A stretch of 64,000 bases of DNA from Streptomyces aidingensis. GTDB lineage: Bacteria > Actinomycetota > Actinomycetes > Streptomycetales > Streptomycetaceae. Both the position numbers and the translations under genes were made by a program. The notes under the pieces are model-generated. The model made no database searches, was not told the DNA's origin, and saw nothing but the letters and a program-made list of their open reading frames with translations. Of this stretch, positions 1-7,945 are shown piece by piece. The stretch is taken from positions 166,689-230,688 of the forward strand of contig NZ_FOLM01000012.1 in NCBI RefSeq assembly GCF_900112355.1, in the 5' to 3' direction. Positions within the stretch are counted from its first letter, which is position 1. Each line of letters starts with the position of its first letter.

Positions 1-116
1 CATTCGAATCCGGCGGCCTCGGCCATCCGGGCCTGCTCGGCCAGCTCGCGCGGGCCGTAGTCCTCGCAGGACAGCATGTAGCCGTAGGTCTTCCGGCGGG
101 TGCTGGAACCGGTCAT
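1..116 (-). CDS. LLM-class F420-dependent oxidoreductase, N-terminal fragment
   Basis: Only the first 38 or so codons are inside the window; the gene continues past the left edge. The start (MTGSSTRRKTYGYMLSCEDY) and the following GPRELAEQ and AGFE segments match the N-terminus of F420-dependent luciferase-like oxidoreductases of the glucose-6-phosphate-dehydrogenase-like branch. These use coenzyme F420 for hydride transfer in the cytoplasm. An AGGAGG-type ribosome binding site (complement of about 127-133) lies about 10 nt before the ATG. The substrate cannot be told from the fragment. Confidence 0.75.
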   Translation of the reverse strand, partial: MTGSSTRRKTYGYMLSCEDYGPRELAEQARMAEAAGFE

Positions 117-276
117 GGCGGCCGGGCCTCCTCTGTGCGTTCCGCGGTCGGGTCCGGGTCGCGCGCCGGGTAACCGTGCCCGGGGCCGGAAAACCCGGAA
201 TGCCCCGGCGGGCCGTGGCACCCGCGGTGCGGCGGCCCGCCGGGGCGGTGGGCGGGAGGGGGACGGCCGGGCGGGA

Positions 277-666
277 TCAGACGAGCTGGGCGCGGCCGAA
301 GAGAAGGGCGTAGCCCTCGGGAAGGCGGTCGATGATGCGGTCGGTCAGCTCGTCACCGGCGAGCTGCGCCACCGTGCTGAGCACCGAGCTGACGTCCCAG
401 CGGGCGGTGTCCTGGCCGGCGCCGCCCAGCCGGAGCGCCACATGCTCGACGAACTCGGCGCCGCGCAGCGGCCGGCTCGCCGGGACCTGGCTGCCCAGGA
501 CGCGGGCCGCCTCCGGGGGAAGGCGGGCGGCGAGCGCGGCGCGCTCGGCGTCCCCGAGGTGGCCGCCCAGGGCGGACAGCACGACGCGGATCACCCGCTC
601 GGCCTCCCGGGTGGTGGGATACTGCCCGAACTCTCTTACTTGCTCGACACATTCGCTCCACCGCAT
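277..666 (-). CDS. DUF2267 domain protein
   Basis: The predicted 129-residue protein starts MRWSECVEQVREFGQYPTTR and is one DUF2267 domain: a repeated helical layout with TREAERVIRVVLSALGGHL in the first half and DVSSVLSTVAQL in the second. An in-frame upstream start exists at 702, but AAGGAG sits 8-9 nt before the ATG at 666, so that start is preferred. DUF2267 proteins are small, soluble and of unknown function. It is 160 nt from the oxidoreductase on the same strand, so co-transcription is possible. Confidence 0.75.
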   Translation of the reverse strand: MRWSECVEQVREFGQYPTTREAERVIRVVLSALGGHLGDAERAALAARLPPEAARVLGSQVPASRPLRGAEFVEHVALRLGGAGQDTARWDVSSVLSTVAQLAGDELTDRIIDRLPEGYALLFGRAQLV

Positions 667-1024
667 GTGTTGCTGCTCCTTGTTCCATGGCCGCCGGGGC
701 ATCGGGCGGGAGGTGAGGGTGTGAGGGGTGAGGGATCAGGGGCGAGGGGGACGGGGAGCCGGAGGCCGCCGGTCCGGCGCCGGTCACAGGCTGGCCGCCG
801 CCGCTCGGGCCCTGCTCAGGCGGGGATCCGCGGTAAGGCCGATGCCGATGCCGCTGCCGCTGCCGCCGTCGCCGGTGGCGGTGGCGGTCCGGCGGGGCCC
901 GGCGGGGTCCGCGGCCGGCCGGGCCGGCCCTGCGCCATGTGCATGTCTCCACCTCGCAAACGCTCGCAACGGGAGTTGCCGGCTGACAACGGAGCGGCAG
1001 CCGCGGTGCCGCCGCGCCGCCCGG
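667..1024. other. 358-bp intergenic region with a 10-bp-phased direct repeat
   Basis: No convincing gene. A direct repeat CTCGCAA at 953-959 and 963-969 is phased at 10 bp (TTGCGAG on the minus strand). Just downstream on the minus strand, GAGGTGGAG precedes a possible 40-residue Pro/Ala-rich ORF (complement 816-938, MAQGRPGRPRTPPG...). It is low-complexity, so I do not call it a gene. The region must hold the promoter of the DUF2267 gene. Confidence 0.4.
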
Positions 1025-2119
1025 TCAGGGACGGCTGCCGACGCCGGTGGCGAATTCGTCGAGGCGGCCGTGCGGCAGCCGGGGGGCCAGCGGCGGGGTC
1101 TCCATGCCCGCGCCGCGGCGCATCCCGTCCAGAAACGAGTCCAGGGTCAGCTCGGCGCCGTGCCGCGGTGACCAGCCCAGTTCGCCGGCGGCCCGGGCGC
1201 AGTCCAGCAGCGGCACCCGCATCAGCAGGTCGAACAGGTGCGGCGAGGCGGGGGTGAGATGGCTGTGCCAGCCGGCCGCCACCGCCGCCCGCAGCACCGG
1301 GCGCGGCATCCGCACCGCGCGCGTCCCCAGCAGCCGGGCCAGCATCGCGGCGTCCACCGACGGTTCGGCCGCCAGATTGAACGCGCCCTGCACCGGCAGG
1401 GTCACCGCCAGCCGGTAGGCCTCGGCCGCGTCCTTGCTGTGCAGCACCTGGAAGCGCATGCCCGGCACATCCGGCACCATCGGCACCGCACCGGACCGCA
1501 GCAGCCGGTTGGGCAGCAGCGGTCTGGCGAAGATGCGCCGCTGCTGCGCCGCCGACTCCGGCTTGAAGATGAAGCCCGGACGCATCCGCACCACCCGGGT
1601 GTCGGTGTTGTCCCGCTCGAAGATGTCCAGCAGGCGCTCCACATAGGCCTTCTCCCGGCTGTAGGCGGCCTGCGGCCAGCCGTGGGTGGGCCAGGTCTCG
1701 TCCACCGGGGTGTGCTTCGGCCCGGGGGAGTAGGCGCCCACCGAGGAGGCGTAGACCAGCGCGGGGACGCGGGCCGCCGCCACGGCGCGGAGCACATGGG
1801 CGGTGCCCTGGACATTGGTGCGCCAGGTCCGCGCGGGGTCGTGGGTGGGCTGGATCAGCCAGGCCAGATGGACCACCGCGTCGGCGCCCCGGAAGTGCTC
1901 GGTGAGCTGCTGCTCGGCCCGGTCGCCCACACCGATGTCCACGGTGGCCCAGGTGGTCTTGGCCACCGGCCAGTCGGCCGGCTCCCGGCGGGCCAGGCCC
2001 AGCACGGATTCCACGGTGGCGTCGGCCGACAGGGCGCGGACCAGGCTGCTGCCCACGTTCCCGGTGGCGCCCAGCACCACCACCCGCAGGCCGCGGGCGG
2101 CGCTCCCCGATCCGGTCAT
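1025..2119 (-). CDS. NAD-dependent epimerase/dehydratase (extended SDR)
   Basis: 364 residues. The N-terminal Rossmann motif VVLGATGNVGSSL is the GxxGxxG nucleotide-binding loop of extended short-chain dehydrogenases. ASSVGAYSPG carries the catalytic Ser, and YSREKAYVE supplies the Tyr-x3-Lys pair. Family members act on nucleotide sugars or other small carbonyl substrates; the substrate here is unknown. The start at 2119 is preferred over much longer readings because GGAAGGGGA precedes it and the Rossmann fold begins about 11 residues in. It is divergent from the sigma factor gene across 334 bp. Confidence 0.85.
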   Translation of the reverse strand: MTGSGSAARGLRVVVLGATGNVGSSLVRALSADATVESVLGLARREPADWPVAKTTWATVDIGVGDRAEQQLTEHFRGADAVVHLAWLIQPTHDPARTWRTNVQGTAHVLRAVAAARVPALVYASSVGAYSPGPKHTPVDETWPTHGWPQAAYSREKAYVERLLDIFERDNTDTRVVRMRPGFIFKPESAAQQRRIFARPLLPNRLLRSGAVPMVPDVPGMRFQVLHSKDAAEAYRLAVTLPVQGAFNLAAEPSVDAAMLARLLGTRAVRMPRPVLRAAVAAGWHSHLTPASPHLFDLLMRVPLLDCARAAGELGWSPRHGAELTLDSFLDGMRRGAGMETPPLAPRLPHGRLDEFATGVGSRP

Positions 2120-2453
2120 CTGCCGTCCCCTTCCCGCTTGTTCTTCCGCTCGTTCTTCCGCTTGCCGTTCGCACTCGCATCGCCTCGCATCGCATGGGCC
2201 GTCCCGGTGATACGGGGCGGGCGGCGCGATGACCGCGGGTACCCGTGCCGGGCCAGGCAAAACGCCGCCGTGGCGGTGCCCGTTTCCTTCCGGTGGCCGG
2301 CCGCGGGATGCGCCGTGGCCGAAAGTGCATACGATGGACAAGCGGGCGGATATCGCAGAGGCCATGCCGGCGGCCGTGCGATGGGCTCGGCCCATGCCCC
2401 CCGATACAACGAGCATCGAGGAATAAACACGCTCCACTTTGGGAGAGAGCGTC
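2120..2453. other. Intergenic region between divergent SDR and sigma factor genes
   Basis: No gene is supported. It must contain both divergent promoters. A GTTT...GGGATG pair near 2280-2310 faintly resembles a SigB-type promoter, but the spacing is poor, so I do not assign one. Confidence 0.35.
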
Positions 2454-3302
2454 ATGACCACAAAGGCTCGAACGACCGGCAAACAACGCGGATCGCATCC
2501 GCATGATGACGCTCCGGACACGTCCTGGGAATTGCGGCGCATGGCAGCCCTGCCCGACTGTCCCGAACGGCGGGAACTGTGCGACAAGGTCATCTGCGCC
2601 TGGATGCCGATGGCCGGACGCATCGCCCGCAATTTCCGGGACCGTGGAGAAGCGCTGGAGGACCTGGAGCAGGTCGCGGCGCTTGGCCTGGTCAAGGCGG
2701 TGACCCGGTTCGAGCCGGGTCGCGGCTGCGCATTCGAGAGCTACGCCGTCCCCACAATTGTGGGGGAGGTGAAAAGGCATTTCCGGGATCATATGTGGGG
2801 CGTGCATGTGCCGCGCCGCACGCAGGAATTGCGGAACCGTGTCCGCTCGGCGATCCAGCAGCTCGACCACCGCGTCGACGACCGCACGCCCAGTGTGCAG
2901 GAAATCGCGGATTTCTCCGGTCTGACCTGTGAAGAAGTGCGGACCGGAATGGAGGCGCTGGAGAGCTACCGTCCGCTTTCCCTGAATGCCGAACTCGGCA
3001 GCGGCGAGGACGGTTACTCGCTGATGGACACCTTCGGGGTGTCCGAGCCCGGTTACGACCGGGTGCTGTTCCGGGAGGCGGTGAAGCCCCGGCTGCGCGA
3101 GCTGCCGGAGCGCGAGCGCCGCATCCTGTATCTCCGGTTCTTCAAGGGAATGACCCAGAGCCGGATCGCCCGCCAGATGGGCATTTCGCAGATGCATGTG
3201 TCCCGGCTGCTCGCCCGCACCTGCGAGCGGATCAGGGAGCAGGTGGAGGAGGAACGCGGGCGCCGCGGCCGGGCGGCCACCGGCGGCGAGGACACGCCGT
3301 AG
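2454..3302 (+). CDS. SigB/SigF/SigG-family RNA polymerase sigma factor
   Basis: 282 residues. Region 2 is visible as DLEQVAALGLVKAVTRFEPGRG followed by FESYAVPTIVGEVKRHFRD, the core- and -10-binding helices. Region 3 includes RTPSVQEIADFSGL, and region 4 is the HTH of MTQSRIARQMGISQMHVSRLL. This is the group 3 stress/differentiation class (SigB, SigF, SigG relatives), usually held by RsbW-type anti-sigma kinases. ATG 2454 follows GGGAGAG, while an in-frame TTG at 2439 overlaps that site. The RsbW-like ATPase at 13076-13606 is not adjacent, so no partner can be assigned. Confidence 0.9.
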   Translation: MTTKARTTGKQRGSHPHDDAPDTSWELRRMAALPDCPERRELCDKVICAWMPMAGRIARNFRDRGEALEDLEQVAALGLVKAVTRFEPGRGCAFESYAVPTIVGEVKRHFRDHMWGVHVPRRTQELRNRVRSAIQQLDHRVDDRTPSVQEIADFSGLTCEEVRTGMEALESYRPLSLNAELGSGEDGYSLMDTFGVSEPGYDRVLFREAVKPRLRELPERERRILYLRFFKGMTQSRIARQMGISQMHVSRLLARTCERIREQVEEERGRRGRAATGGEDTP

Positions 3303-3361
3303 GTGTGACGGACGGCGTGTCTGGCGGATGAACGCCGTACGGCCGGGCAAGCATCGGGGCC

Positions 3362-4621
3362 GTGCGCCGCATTCGCCCCGTACCCCGTCATTCCCCCACC
3401 GACGTCCCCGACGTCCCCGAGGTCCCCGGCGTCCCCGGCGTCCCGGGCCTCGGCGAGGACCTCCCCGCAGCCGCCGGGCGCCGGCCGCGCCCGGCGGCTG
3501 CGGGACGCGTGCTGCCGTCGGCGCTGGCGCTCGGCTGCTGCGCCGTGCTGCTGCTGGCCGGACCGGCGGCCGGCGGCGGCCGGGAGCCGGAGGGGCACCG
3601 GGCCGAGTCGCAGACACCCGAGGCGATGGCCGAGGAGGTCGAGCGGCTGCGCGAGGAGGCCGCCGAGGCCAGCGAGCAGCATGAGATGCTGCGCCGGCTG
3701 GGCGTGCAGCAGGAGCGGGCGCTGAGCCGGATGCGCAGCGGGCTGGCCGAGGAGCGGGAGCGGGTGGAGCTGCTGCGCTCCATGATCGGCCGGCAGGCCG
3801 CCTCCCAGTACCGGACGGGCGGCGGTTCCGGCACCGGTGAGCTGGCCAGACTGCTGCTGGCCGACACCCCGGAGGAACTGCTCGCCCGGGCTCAGCTGGT
3901 GGGCCGCGGCGAGCTGAGCGTGCGCAATCTGCTGGCCGAGGCCGAGCGCGCCGAGGCGGCGCTCGCCCGCGACGAGGAGACCGCCGGGGCGCTCGGCGAC
4001 TCCCTCGCCCTGCTGGCGGGGGAGCAGAGCCGGATGCTGACCTCGGTGACGGAGAAGCTGGCCCGTGCCGAGGAACGGCTGGCCGAGCTGGAACGCGCCC
4101 GGCAGCGGGCGGCCGGCGGCGCGGGCGCGGGCGCCGGCGCCGGCGGCCTCTGTGCCGTCTCGCTGCGGGACACCGCGGGCCTGGCCGCGCCCGCCGTGGC
4201 GGCGGAGTGGACGGCCCCGGTCGAGGCGGCGGATTCGGTGCTCTCCGCGGGATACGGGCAGAGCGGGGAGCACTGGGCCGACCGGCACACCGGGCAGGAT
4301 TTCGCGGTGGACAGCGGCACCCCGGTGCTGGCGGTGGGCAGCGGCACCGTGGTCGCCGCCGAGTGCGGCGACGGCTTCGGGCACCAGATCGTGATCCGGC
4401 ACGACAACGGCTATTTCAGCCAGTACGCGCATCTGTCGGTGCTGGAGGTGGCGCCGGGCACCCGGGTGGGCACCGGCCGGCGCATCGGGCTGTCCGGCGA
4501 CACCGGCAACTCCTCCGGTCCGCATCTGCACTTCGAGATCCGGCTGACGCCGTATCTCGGCTCGGGCATCGACCCGGTGCCCTGGCTGCGCGATCACGGC
4601 GTGGACCTGCCCGGCCGCTGA
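3362..4621 (+). CDS. Coiled-coil M23 (LytM-type) peptidase, membrane-anchored or secreted
   Basis: 419 residues from GTG 3362. A Val-Pro-rich N-terminus (tandem DVPEVPGVPG units) precedes a hydrophobic segment (ALALGCCAVLLLAG). A long coiled coil with periodic Leu/Arg/Glu follows (about residues 80-245), then a C-terminal M23 domain. The zinc ligands look intact: HTGQDFAVD gives the HxxxD motif and HLHFEI the HxH motif. These enzymes cut peptidoglycan cross-bridges; the coiled coil recalls EnvC/NlpD regulators, but the intact site suggests real activity. The ribosome binding site is weak, so the exact start is uncertain. Confidence 0.85.
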   Translation: MRRIRPVPRHSPTDVPDVPEVPGVPGVPGLGEDLPAAAGRRPRPAAAGRVLPSALALGCCAVLLLAGPAAGGGREPEGHRAESQTPEAMAEEVERLREEAAEASEQHEMLRRLGVQQERALSRMRSGLAEERERVELLRSMIGRQAASQYRTGGGSGTGELARLLLADTPEELLARAQLVGRGELSVRNLLAEAERAEAALARDEETAGALGDSLALLAGEQSRMLTSVTEKLARAEERLAELERARQRAAGGAGAGAGAGGLCAVSLRDTAGLAAPAVAAEWTAPVEAADSVLSAGYGQSGEHWADRHTGQDFAVDSGTPVLAVGSGTVVAAECGDGFGHQIVIRHDNGYFSQYAHLSVLEVAPGTRVGTGRRIGLSGDTGNSSGPHLHFEIRLTPYLGSGIDPVPWLRDHGVDLPGR

Positions 4622-4636
4622 CCGGCCGTCGTGACC

Positions 4637-4665
4637 CCCGCCCGCCCGGTCGGAACGCGGGCGGG
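4637..4665 (+). terminator. Hairpin downstream of the M23 peptidase gene
   Basis: CCCGCCCGC (4637-4645) pairs perfectly with GCGGGCGGG (4657-4665) across an 11-nt loop, 15 nt after the stop codon. There is no U-tract, which is usual in high-GC actinomycetes. Confidence 0.6.
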
Positions 4666-4712
4666 CATAAGCCGCATATCACCGCAGAACCCTCCCGGGA
4701 TCCGCTCGCCCC

Positions 4713-4776
4713 TTGACAGACTTACAGTGTATGGCGCTACCTTACGCCGTACGGTCTTCCACCTTACGCCGTACGG
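4713..4776 (+). promoter_or_regulatory. Promoter with three candidate TetR operators
   Basis: TTGACA (4713-4718) looks like a -35 element. Overlapping and following it are a TACA-G-TGTA palindrome (4723-4731) and two identical 16-bp copies of ACCTTACGCCGTACGG (4739-4754 and 4761-4776) exactly 22 bp apart, about two helical turns. Each copy holds a TACG-C-CGTA dyad. Because a TetR-family gene ends the operon that starts here, I infer these are its binding sites. No -10 fits well (TACCTT at a 19-bp spacing is the closest). Confidence 0.6.
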
Positions 4777-4813
4777 AAAGCGGCGGGCCGGACTGCGGAA
4801 GCGGGGATCTGAC

Positions 4814-4972
4814 ATGCGGACCGAAACCACCACACCCAGACCGTCCCGGCCGCCCGCCCCCGGCGGGGATGTCCTGGCCCGCAGGGGCGAGCGGCTCGAC
4901 GGCCACCACACGCCGGAAGAGGCACCCCTCGCGGCAGCCACCGCCACGACGACCACCGAGGAGCAGCGATGA
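4814..4972 (+). CDS. Small hypothetical ORF, 52 residues, at the head of the TetR-controlled operon
   Basis: It starts MRTETTTPRPSRPPAPGG and ends in a Thr-rich stretch. Its TGA overlaps the ATG of the next gene (ATGA at 4969-4972), an arrangement typical of translational coupling. GGGGAT lies 6-7 nt before the ATG. The composition is low-complexity and I recognise no family. It could be a coupling leader peptide rather than a functional protein. Confidence 0.35.
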   Translation: MRTETTTPRPSRPPAPGGDVLARRGERLDGHHTPEEAPLAAATATTTTEEQR

Positions 4973-6069
4973 CCCGCCGCAAGCCCGGCCGGACGGGCGG
5001 ACCCGAGGGAACGGACCCCGGCACCCGGGACACCGCGTACAGCGGAGACAGCAGGGACAGCGGAGACGCCGCGGACAGCGGAGTGATGAACGCGTGGGCC
5101 TGGGACCGCTACGGCTCCCCCGATGTGCTGCGCCTGCGCCTCACCACCCTGCCCCGCCCCGGCCCCGACGAGGTGCTGGTACGGGTACGGGCCGGCTCGG
5201 TCAACCCCTACGACTGGCGCCATCTGCGTGCCGACCCCGCCCTGATCCGGATCGACAAGGGACTGCGCCGGCCCAAGCCCGGCCTGGTGCTGGGCGCCGA
5301 TCTGGCCGGCGTGGTGGAACGGACCGGGCCCGGCGTCAAGGACTTCCGCCCCGGCGACGAGGTCTTCGGCGAGGTCACCCTGGGCGCCTTCGCCGAGGCC
5401 GTGGCCGTCCCGGCGAAGACCCTGGCGGTCAAGCCGCCCGGCCTGAGCTTCGCCCAGGCCGCCGCCCTGCCCATGGCCGGGGTGACCGCCCTCCAGGGCC
5501 TGCGCGACGCCGGGCGGCTCACCGCCGGACAGCGCGTCCTGATCACCGGCGCGGCCGGCGGCATCGGCACCTTCGCCGTCCAGCTGGCCAAGGTCTGGGG
5601 CGCCGAGGTCACCGCCGTGGCCGGCCCGGACGCCGCCGTGCTGCTCCGCTCGCTCGGCGCGGACGAGGTCATCGACCGCACCCGGGAGGACTTCACCGAG
5701 CGCGGACCGCACTGGGATGTGCTGCTGGACATCGCGGGCGACCGGCCGCTGTCCCGGTACCGGCGGGCCCTGGCCCCCGGCGGCACCCTGGTGATGGTCG
5801 GCGGCATCGCCGGGCACGGCGGCCGGCTGCTCGGCCCCGCCGGGCAGATCCTGCGGGGCATGCTCGCCCAGCCGTTCGTCCGCGGCCACCGCATCACCCG
5901 GTTCATGGCGTGGCCCGGGACGGAGGATCTGCAACTGCTGGCCCGCCTGGCCGCCGAGGGGAAGGTGACGCCCGTGATCGACCGCTCCTACGGCTTCCGC
6001 GAACTGCCCGAGGCCCTGCGCTACCTGGAACGCCGCAAGGCCCGCGGCAAGGTGGTCTTCACCATGTGA
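4969..6069 (+). CDS. Zinc-free MDR-family NAD(P)-dependent oxidoreductase (quinone reductase-like)
   Basis: 366 residues. The GroES-like N-terminal half (VLVRVRAGSVNPYDWRHLR...) is followed by a Rossmann domain with the nucleotide loop ITGAAGGIGTFAVQLAK. VLGADLAGVVERTG and the absence of structural-zinc cysteines fit the NADPH:quinone oxidoreductase-like branch. The first 38 residues are Ser/Gly/Asp-rich; an internal ATG at 5086 with its own GGAG gives a start (MNAWAWDRYG) that aligns better with the family. The 4969 start has GAGGAG at 5 nt and overlaps the upstream stop. It is probably induced when the TetR gene at 6206 is released. Confidence 0.85.
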   Translation: MTRRKPGRTGGPEGTDPGTRDTAYSGDSRDSGDAADSGVMNAWAWDRYGSPDVLRLRLTTLPRPGPDEVLVRVRAGSVNPYDWRHLRADPALIRIDKGLRRPKPGLVLGADLAGVVERTGPGVKDFRPGDEVFGEVTLGAFAEAVAVPAKTLAVKPPGLSFAQAAALPMAGVTALQGLRDAGRLTAGQRVLITGAAGGIGTFAVQLAKVWGAEVTAVAGPDAAVLLRSLGADEVIDRTREDFTERGPHWDVLLDIAGDRPLSRYRRALAPGGTLVMVGGIAGHGGRLLGPAGQILRGMLAQPFVRGHRITRFMAWPGTEDLQLLARLAAEGKVTPVIDRSYGFRELPEALRYLERRKARGKVVFTM

Positions 6070-6205
6070 CCGCCGGCCGGCCGCCGGCCGGCCGGGCACG
6101 ATCCGGCCGCCGCCCCCGCACCTCGGGGAAGGTCCGCCGGCCCGGCGGCTTCCCCGAGGTCAGGAGCGCCGCTGCGGGTAAGGTTCCTGGGGGAGGTGGC
6201 ATCCG

Positions 6206-6955
6206 ATGGGCACGCGCACCGGTACCGGCACCGGGGAAACGACCGGCCGGCAGCAGCCCCGCCTCCCGCTCAGCCGGGAGCGGGTGCTGCGGGCCGCCGT
6301 GGACCTCGCCGACCGGGACGGCCTGGAAGCCGTCACCATGCGCCGCCTGGCCCAGGACCTCGGCGTCGAGGCCATGTCCCTCTACCACCACGTGGCCAAC
6401 AAGGGCGCCATCCTGGACGGCCTGATCGAGGTGGTGCTGGAGGAGATCGCCGAGGCCGCGGACCGGGCCGAGGCACCCCCCGCCGGGCAGGACTGGCAGG
6501 CCGCGCTGCGGGCCCGCATCCTGGCCGCCCGCCAGGTGCTGCTGCGGCATCGCTGGGCGCCCCGGCTGCTGGAAGAGAGGGCCGCCCTCAATCCGCGGCT
6601 GATCGGCTACTTCGAGGGCCTGCTCGGCATTCTCCGGGCTGGCGGCTTCTCCTGGGATCTCGCCCACCACGCCCTGCACGCCCTGGGCAGCCGGGCGATC
6701 GGCTTCGCCCAGGAGCTGTTCACCCCGGACGACCGGGACGCCGCCTACGACGAGGCGACCGAGATGATCGCGCAGATGGCCGAGCGGCTTCCCAACCTCA
6801 CCGGGATGCTGGCCGAGGTGATGCACAACGACCCGGACTCCACCCTCGGCTGGTGCGACGACCAGTTCGAGTTCGAGTTCGGACTCGATCTCCTGCTGGA
6901 CGGGCTGGAACGCCGCCGCGCGGCCGGCGGCCCGGTCCGCCCTCGCAGGTCTTAG
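6206..6955 (+). CDS. TetR/AcrR-family transcriptional regulator
   Basis: 249 residues. The N-terminal HTH (about residues 27-75) contains RERVLRAAVDLADRDG, TMRRLAQDLGVEAMSLYHHV and NKGAILDGL. The C-terminal half resembles the tetracycline-repressor type ligand domain, with HHALHALGSRAIGF and a distal acidic segment. GGGGGAGG precedes the ATG. It follows the oxidoreductase by 136 bp on the same strand, and the likely operators are at 4723-4776. The ligand is unknown. Confidence 0.88.
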   Translation: MGTRTGTGTGETTGRQQPRLPLSRERVLRAAVDLADRDGLEAVTMRRLAQDLGVEAMSLYHHVANKGAILDGLIEVVLEEIAEAADRAEAPPAGQDWQAALRARILAARQVLLRHRWAPRLLEERAALNPRLIGYFEGLLGILRAGGFSWDLAHHALHALGSRAIGFAQELFTPDDRDAAYDEATEMIAQMAERLPNLTGMLAEVMHNDPDSTLGWCDDQFEFEFGLDLLLDGLERRRAAGGPVRPRRS

Positions 6956-6961
6956 CCGCGC

Positions 6962-7336
6962 CTATGCCCACAGGGCCCCGGCCAGGGCGCTGCCGAGCAG
7001 CACCGCGCCGAGCGCGGCCACCACGCTCACCAGCACATTGAGCGCGGCCGGCAGCCGGGCGCCCTGCTGGGCCAGGCGCAGCGTCTCGTAGGAGAAGGTG
7101 GAGTAGGTGGACAGCGCCCCGCACAGCCCGGTGCCCAGCAGCAGGGCGAGCTGCTGCGAGGCGGCACCGGCCAGCACCGCGCCGGTGAGCAGCCCCAGCC
7201 CCAGCGAGCCGGCCACATTGGCGGTCAGCGTCCCCCACGGGAACGGCGAGTCGTGCCGGGCCTGCACCGCCCGGTCGGTCAGATAGCGCAGCGGGGCGCC
7301 GGCCATGCCGCCGGCGATCACCAGAAGCCAGTTCAC
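6962..7336 (-). CDS. crcB: CrcB/Fluc fluoride channel subunit (second gene of pair)
   Basis: 124 residues with four hydrophobic helices. GGMAGAPLRYLTDR, GTLTANVAGSLGLGLLTG and LCGALSTYSTFSYE match the CrcB fold: the Asn-containing TM2 region and the STFS segment that lines the F- pore. Fluc channels are dual-topology dimers exporting fluoride. The GTG start overlaps the upstream crcB stop as GTGA (7336-7333), so the two are translationally coupled, consistent with an antiparallel heterodimer. It converges on the TetR gene with 6 bp between stops. Confidence 0.92.
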   Translation of the reverse strand: MNWLLVIAGGMAGAPLRYLTDRAVQARHDSPFPWGTLTANVAGSLGLGLLTGAVLAGAASQQLALLLGTGLCGALSTYSTFSYETLRLAQQGARLPAALNVLVSVVAALGAVLLGSALAGALWA

Positions 7337-7905
7337 GGCCCCGCTCCGTCCCGGGAGCCCGCGGGGGCCGCAGGGCCGCCGGGGGCCGCCGCCGGGGGCA
7401 GCGGCCGGCGGCGCCGCAGCAGTATCCCGCGGGTGACGGTCCAGCCCAGCCAGACCGCGGCCAGCGACAGCAGCGGGGTGATCAGCAGCGAGCTGAAGGC
7501 CGCCGCGCCCCGCCCGGCCCCGGACAGCTCCTCGAACGCCCCGGCGTAGGCGGAAAAGGTGGTGAAGCCGCCCAGCACCCCGGTGCCCAGGAACGGGCGC
7601 GCCAGCCGGTGGGTGCCCGGACGTTCGCCGACCACCGCCATCAGCACGCCGATCAGGCCGCAGCCCACCGCGTTGACGGTCACCATGGACCAGGGGACGC
7701 CGCCCCCGGCGGCCGGCCAGAGCAGGGTCAGACCGTAGCGGCCTGCCGCGCCGGCCCCGCCGCCCAGCGCCACGGCCGCCAGCACCGCGCCCTCGCCGCG
7801 CCGCCACCGGGCCGCCGCGGCCCGCCCGGTCCGCCCGGTCCGCCGGGCGGTGCGACGGCGCCTCCCGGCGGGCGGCGCGCTGTGCGCGGGCGCGGCATGG
7901 TCCAT
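7333..7905 (-). CDS. crcB: CrcB/Fluc fluoride channel subunit (first gene of pair)
   Basis: 190 residues: a basic, Arg-rich cytoplasmic N-terminus of about 35 residues, a four-helix CrcB core (GAAGRYGLTLLWP, VTVNAVGCGLIGVLMA, FTTFSAYAGAFEEL) and a Pro-rich tail. It probably pairs with the overlapping second crcB. A TATGAT hexamer (complement 7912-7917) ends 6 nt before the ATG, which predicts a leaderless transcript. No fluoride riboswitch would fit upstream in that case. Confidence 0.9.
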   Translation of the reverse strand: MDHAAPAHSAPPAGRRRRTARRTGRTGRAAAARWRRGEGAVLAAVALGGGAGAAGRYGLTLLWPAAGGGVPWSMVTVNAVGCGLIGVLMAVVGERPGTHRLARPFLGTGVLGGFTTFSAYAGAFEELSGAGRGAAAFSSLLITPLLSLAAVWLGWTVTRGILLRRRRPLPPAAAPGGPAAPAGSRDGAGP

Positions 7906-7945
7906 CGCCCCATCATAGAGCGGCGCCGCGGCCCGTCCGGCGGGC

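Noticed and set aside
816..938. 40-residue Pro/Ala-rich ORF (minus strand)
   Set aside because: A good GGTGGAG site is present, but the composition is what random GC-rich DNA gives. Left as a note.
816..3617. A 933-codon minus-strand frame
   Set aside because: It runs through the SDR gene, the sigma factor gene and the M23 gene in other frames. No domain is visible.
6962..7905. Fluoride riboswitch upstream of crcB
   Set aside because: The predicted transcript of the first crcB is leaderless (TATGAT 6 nt before ATG), leaving no room for a riboswitch.
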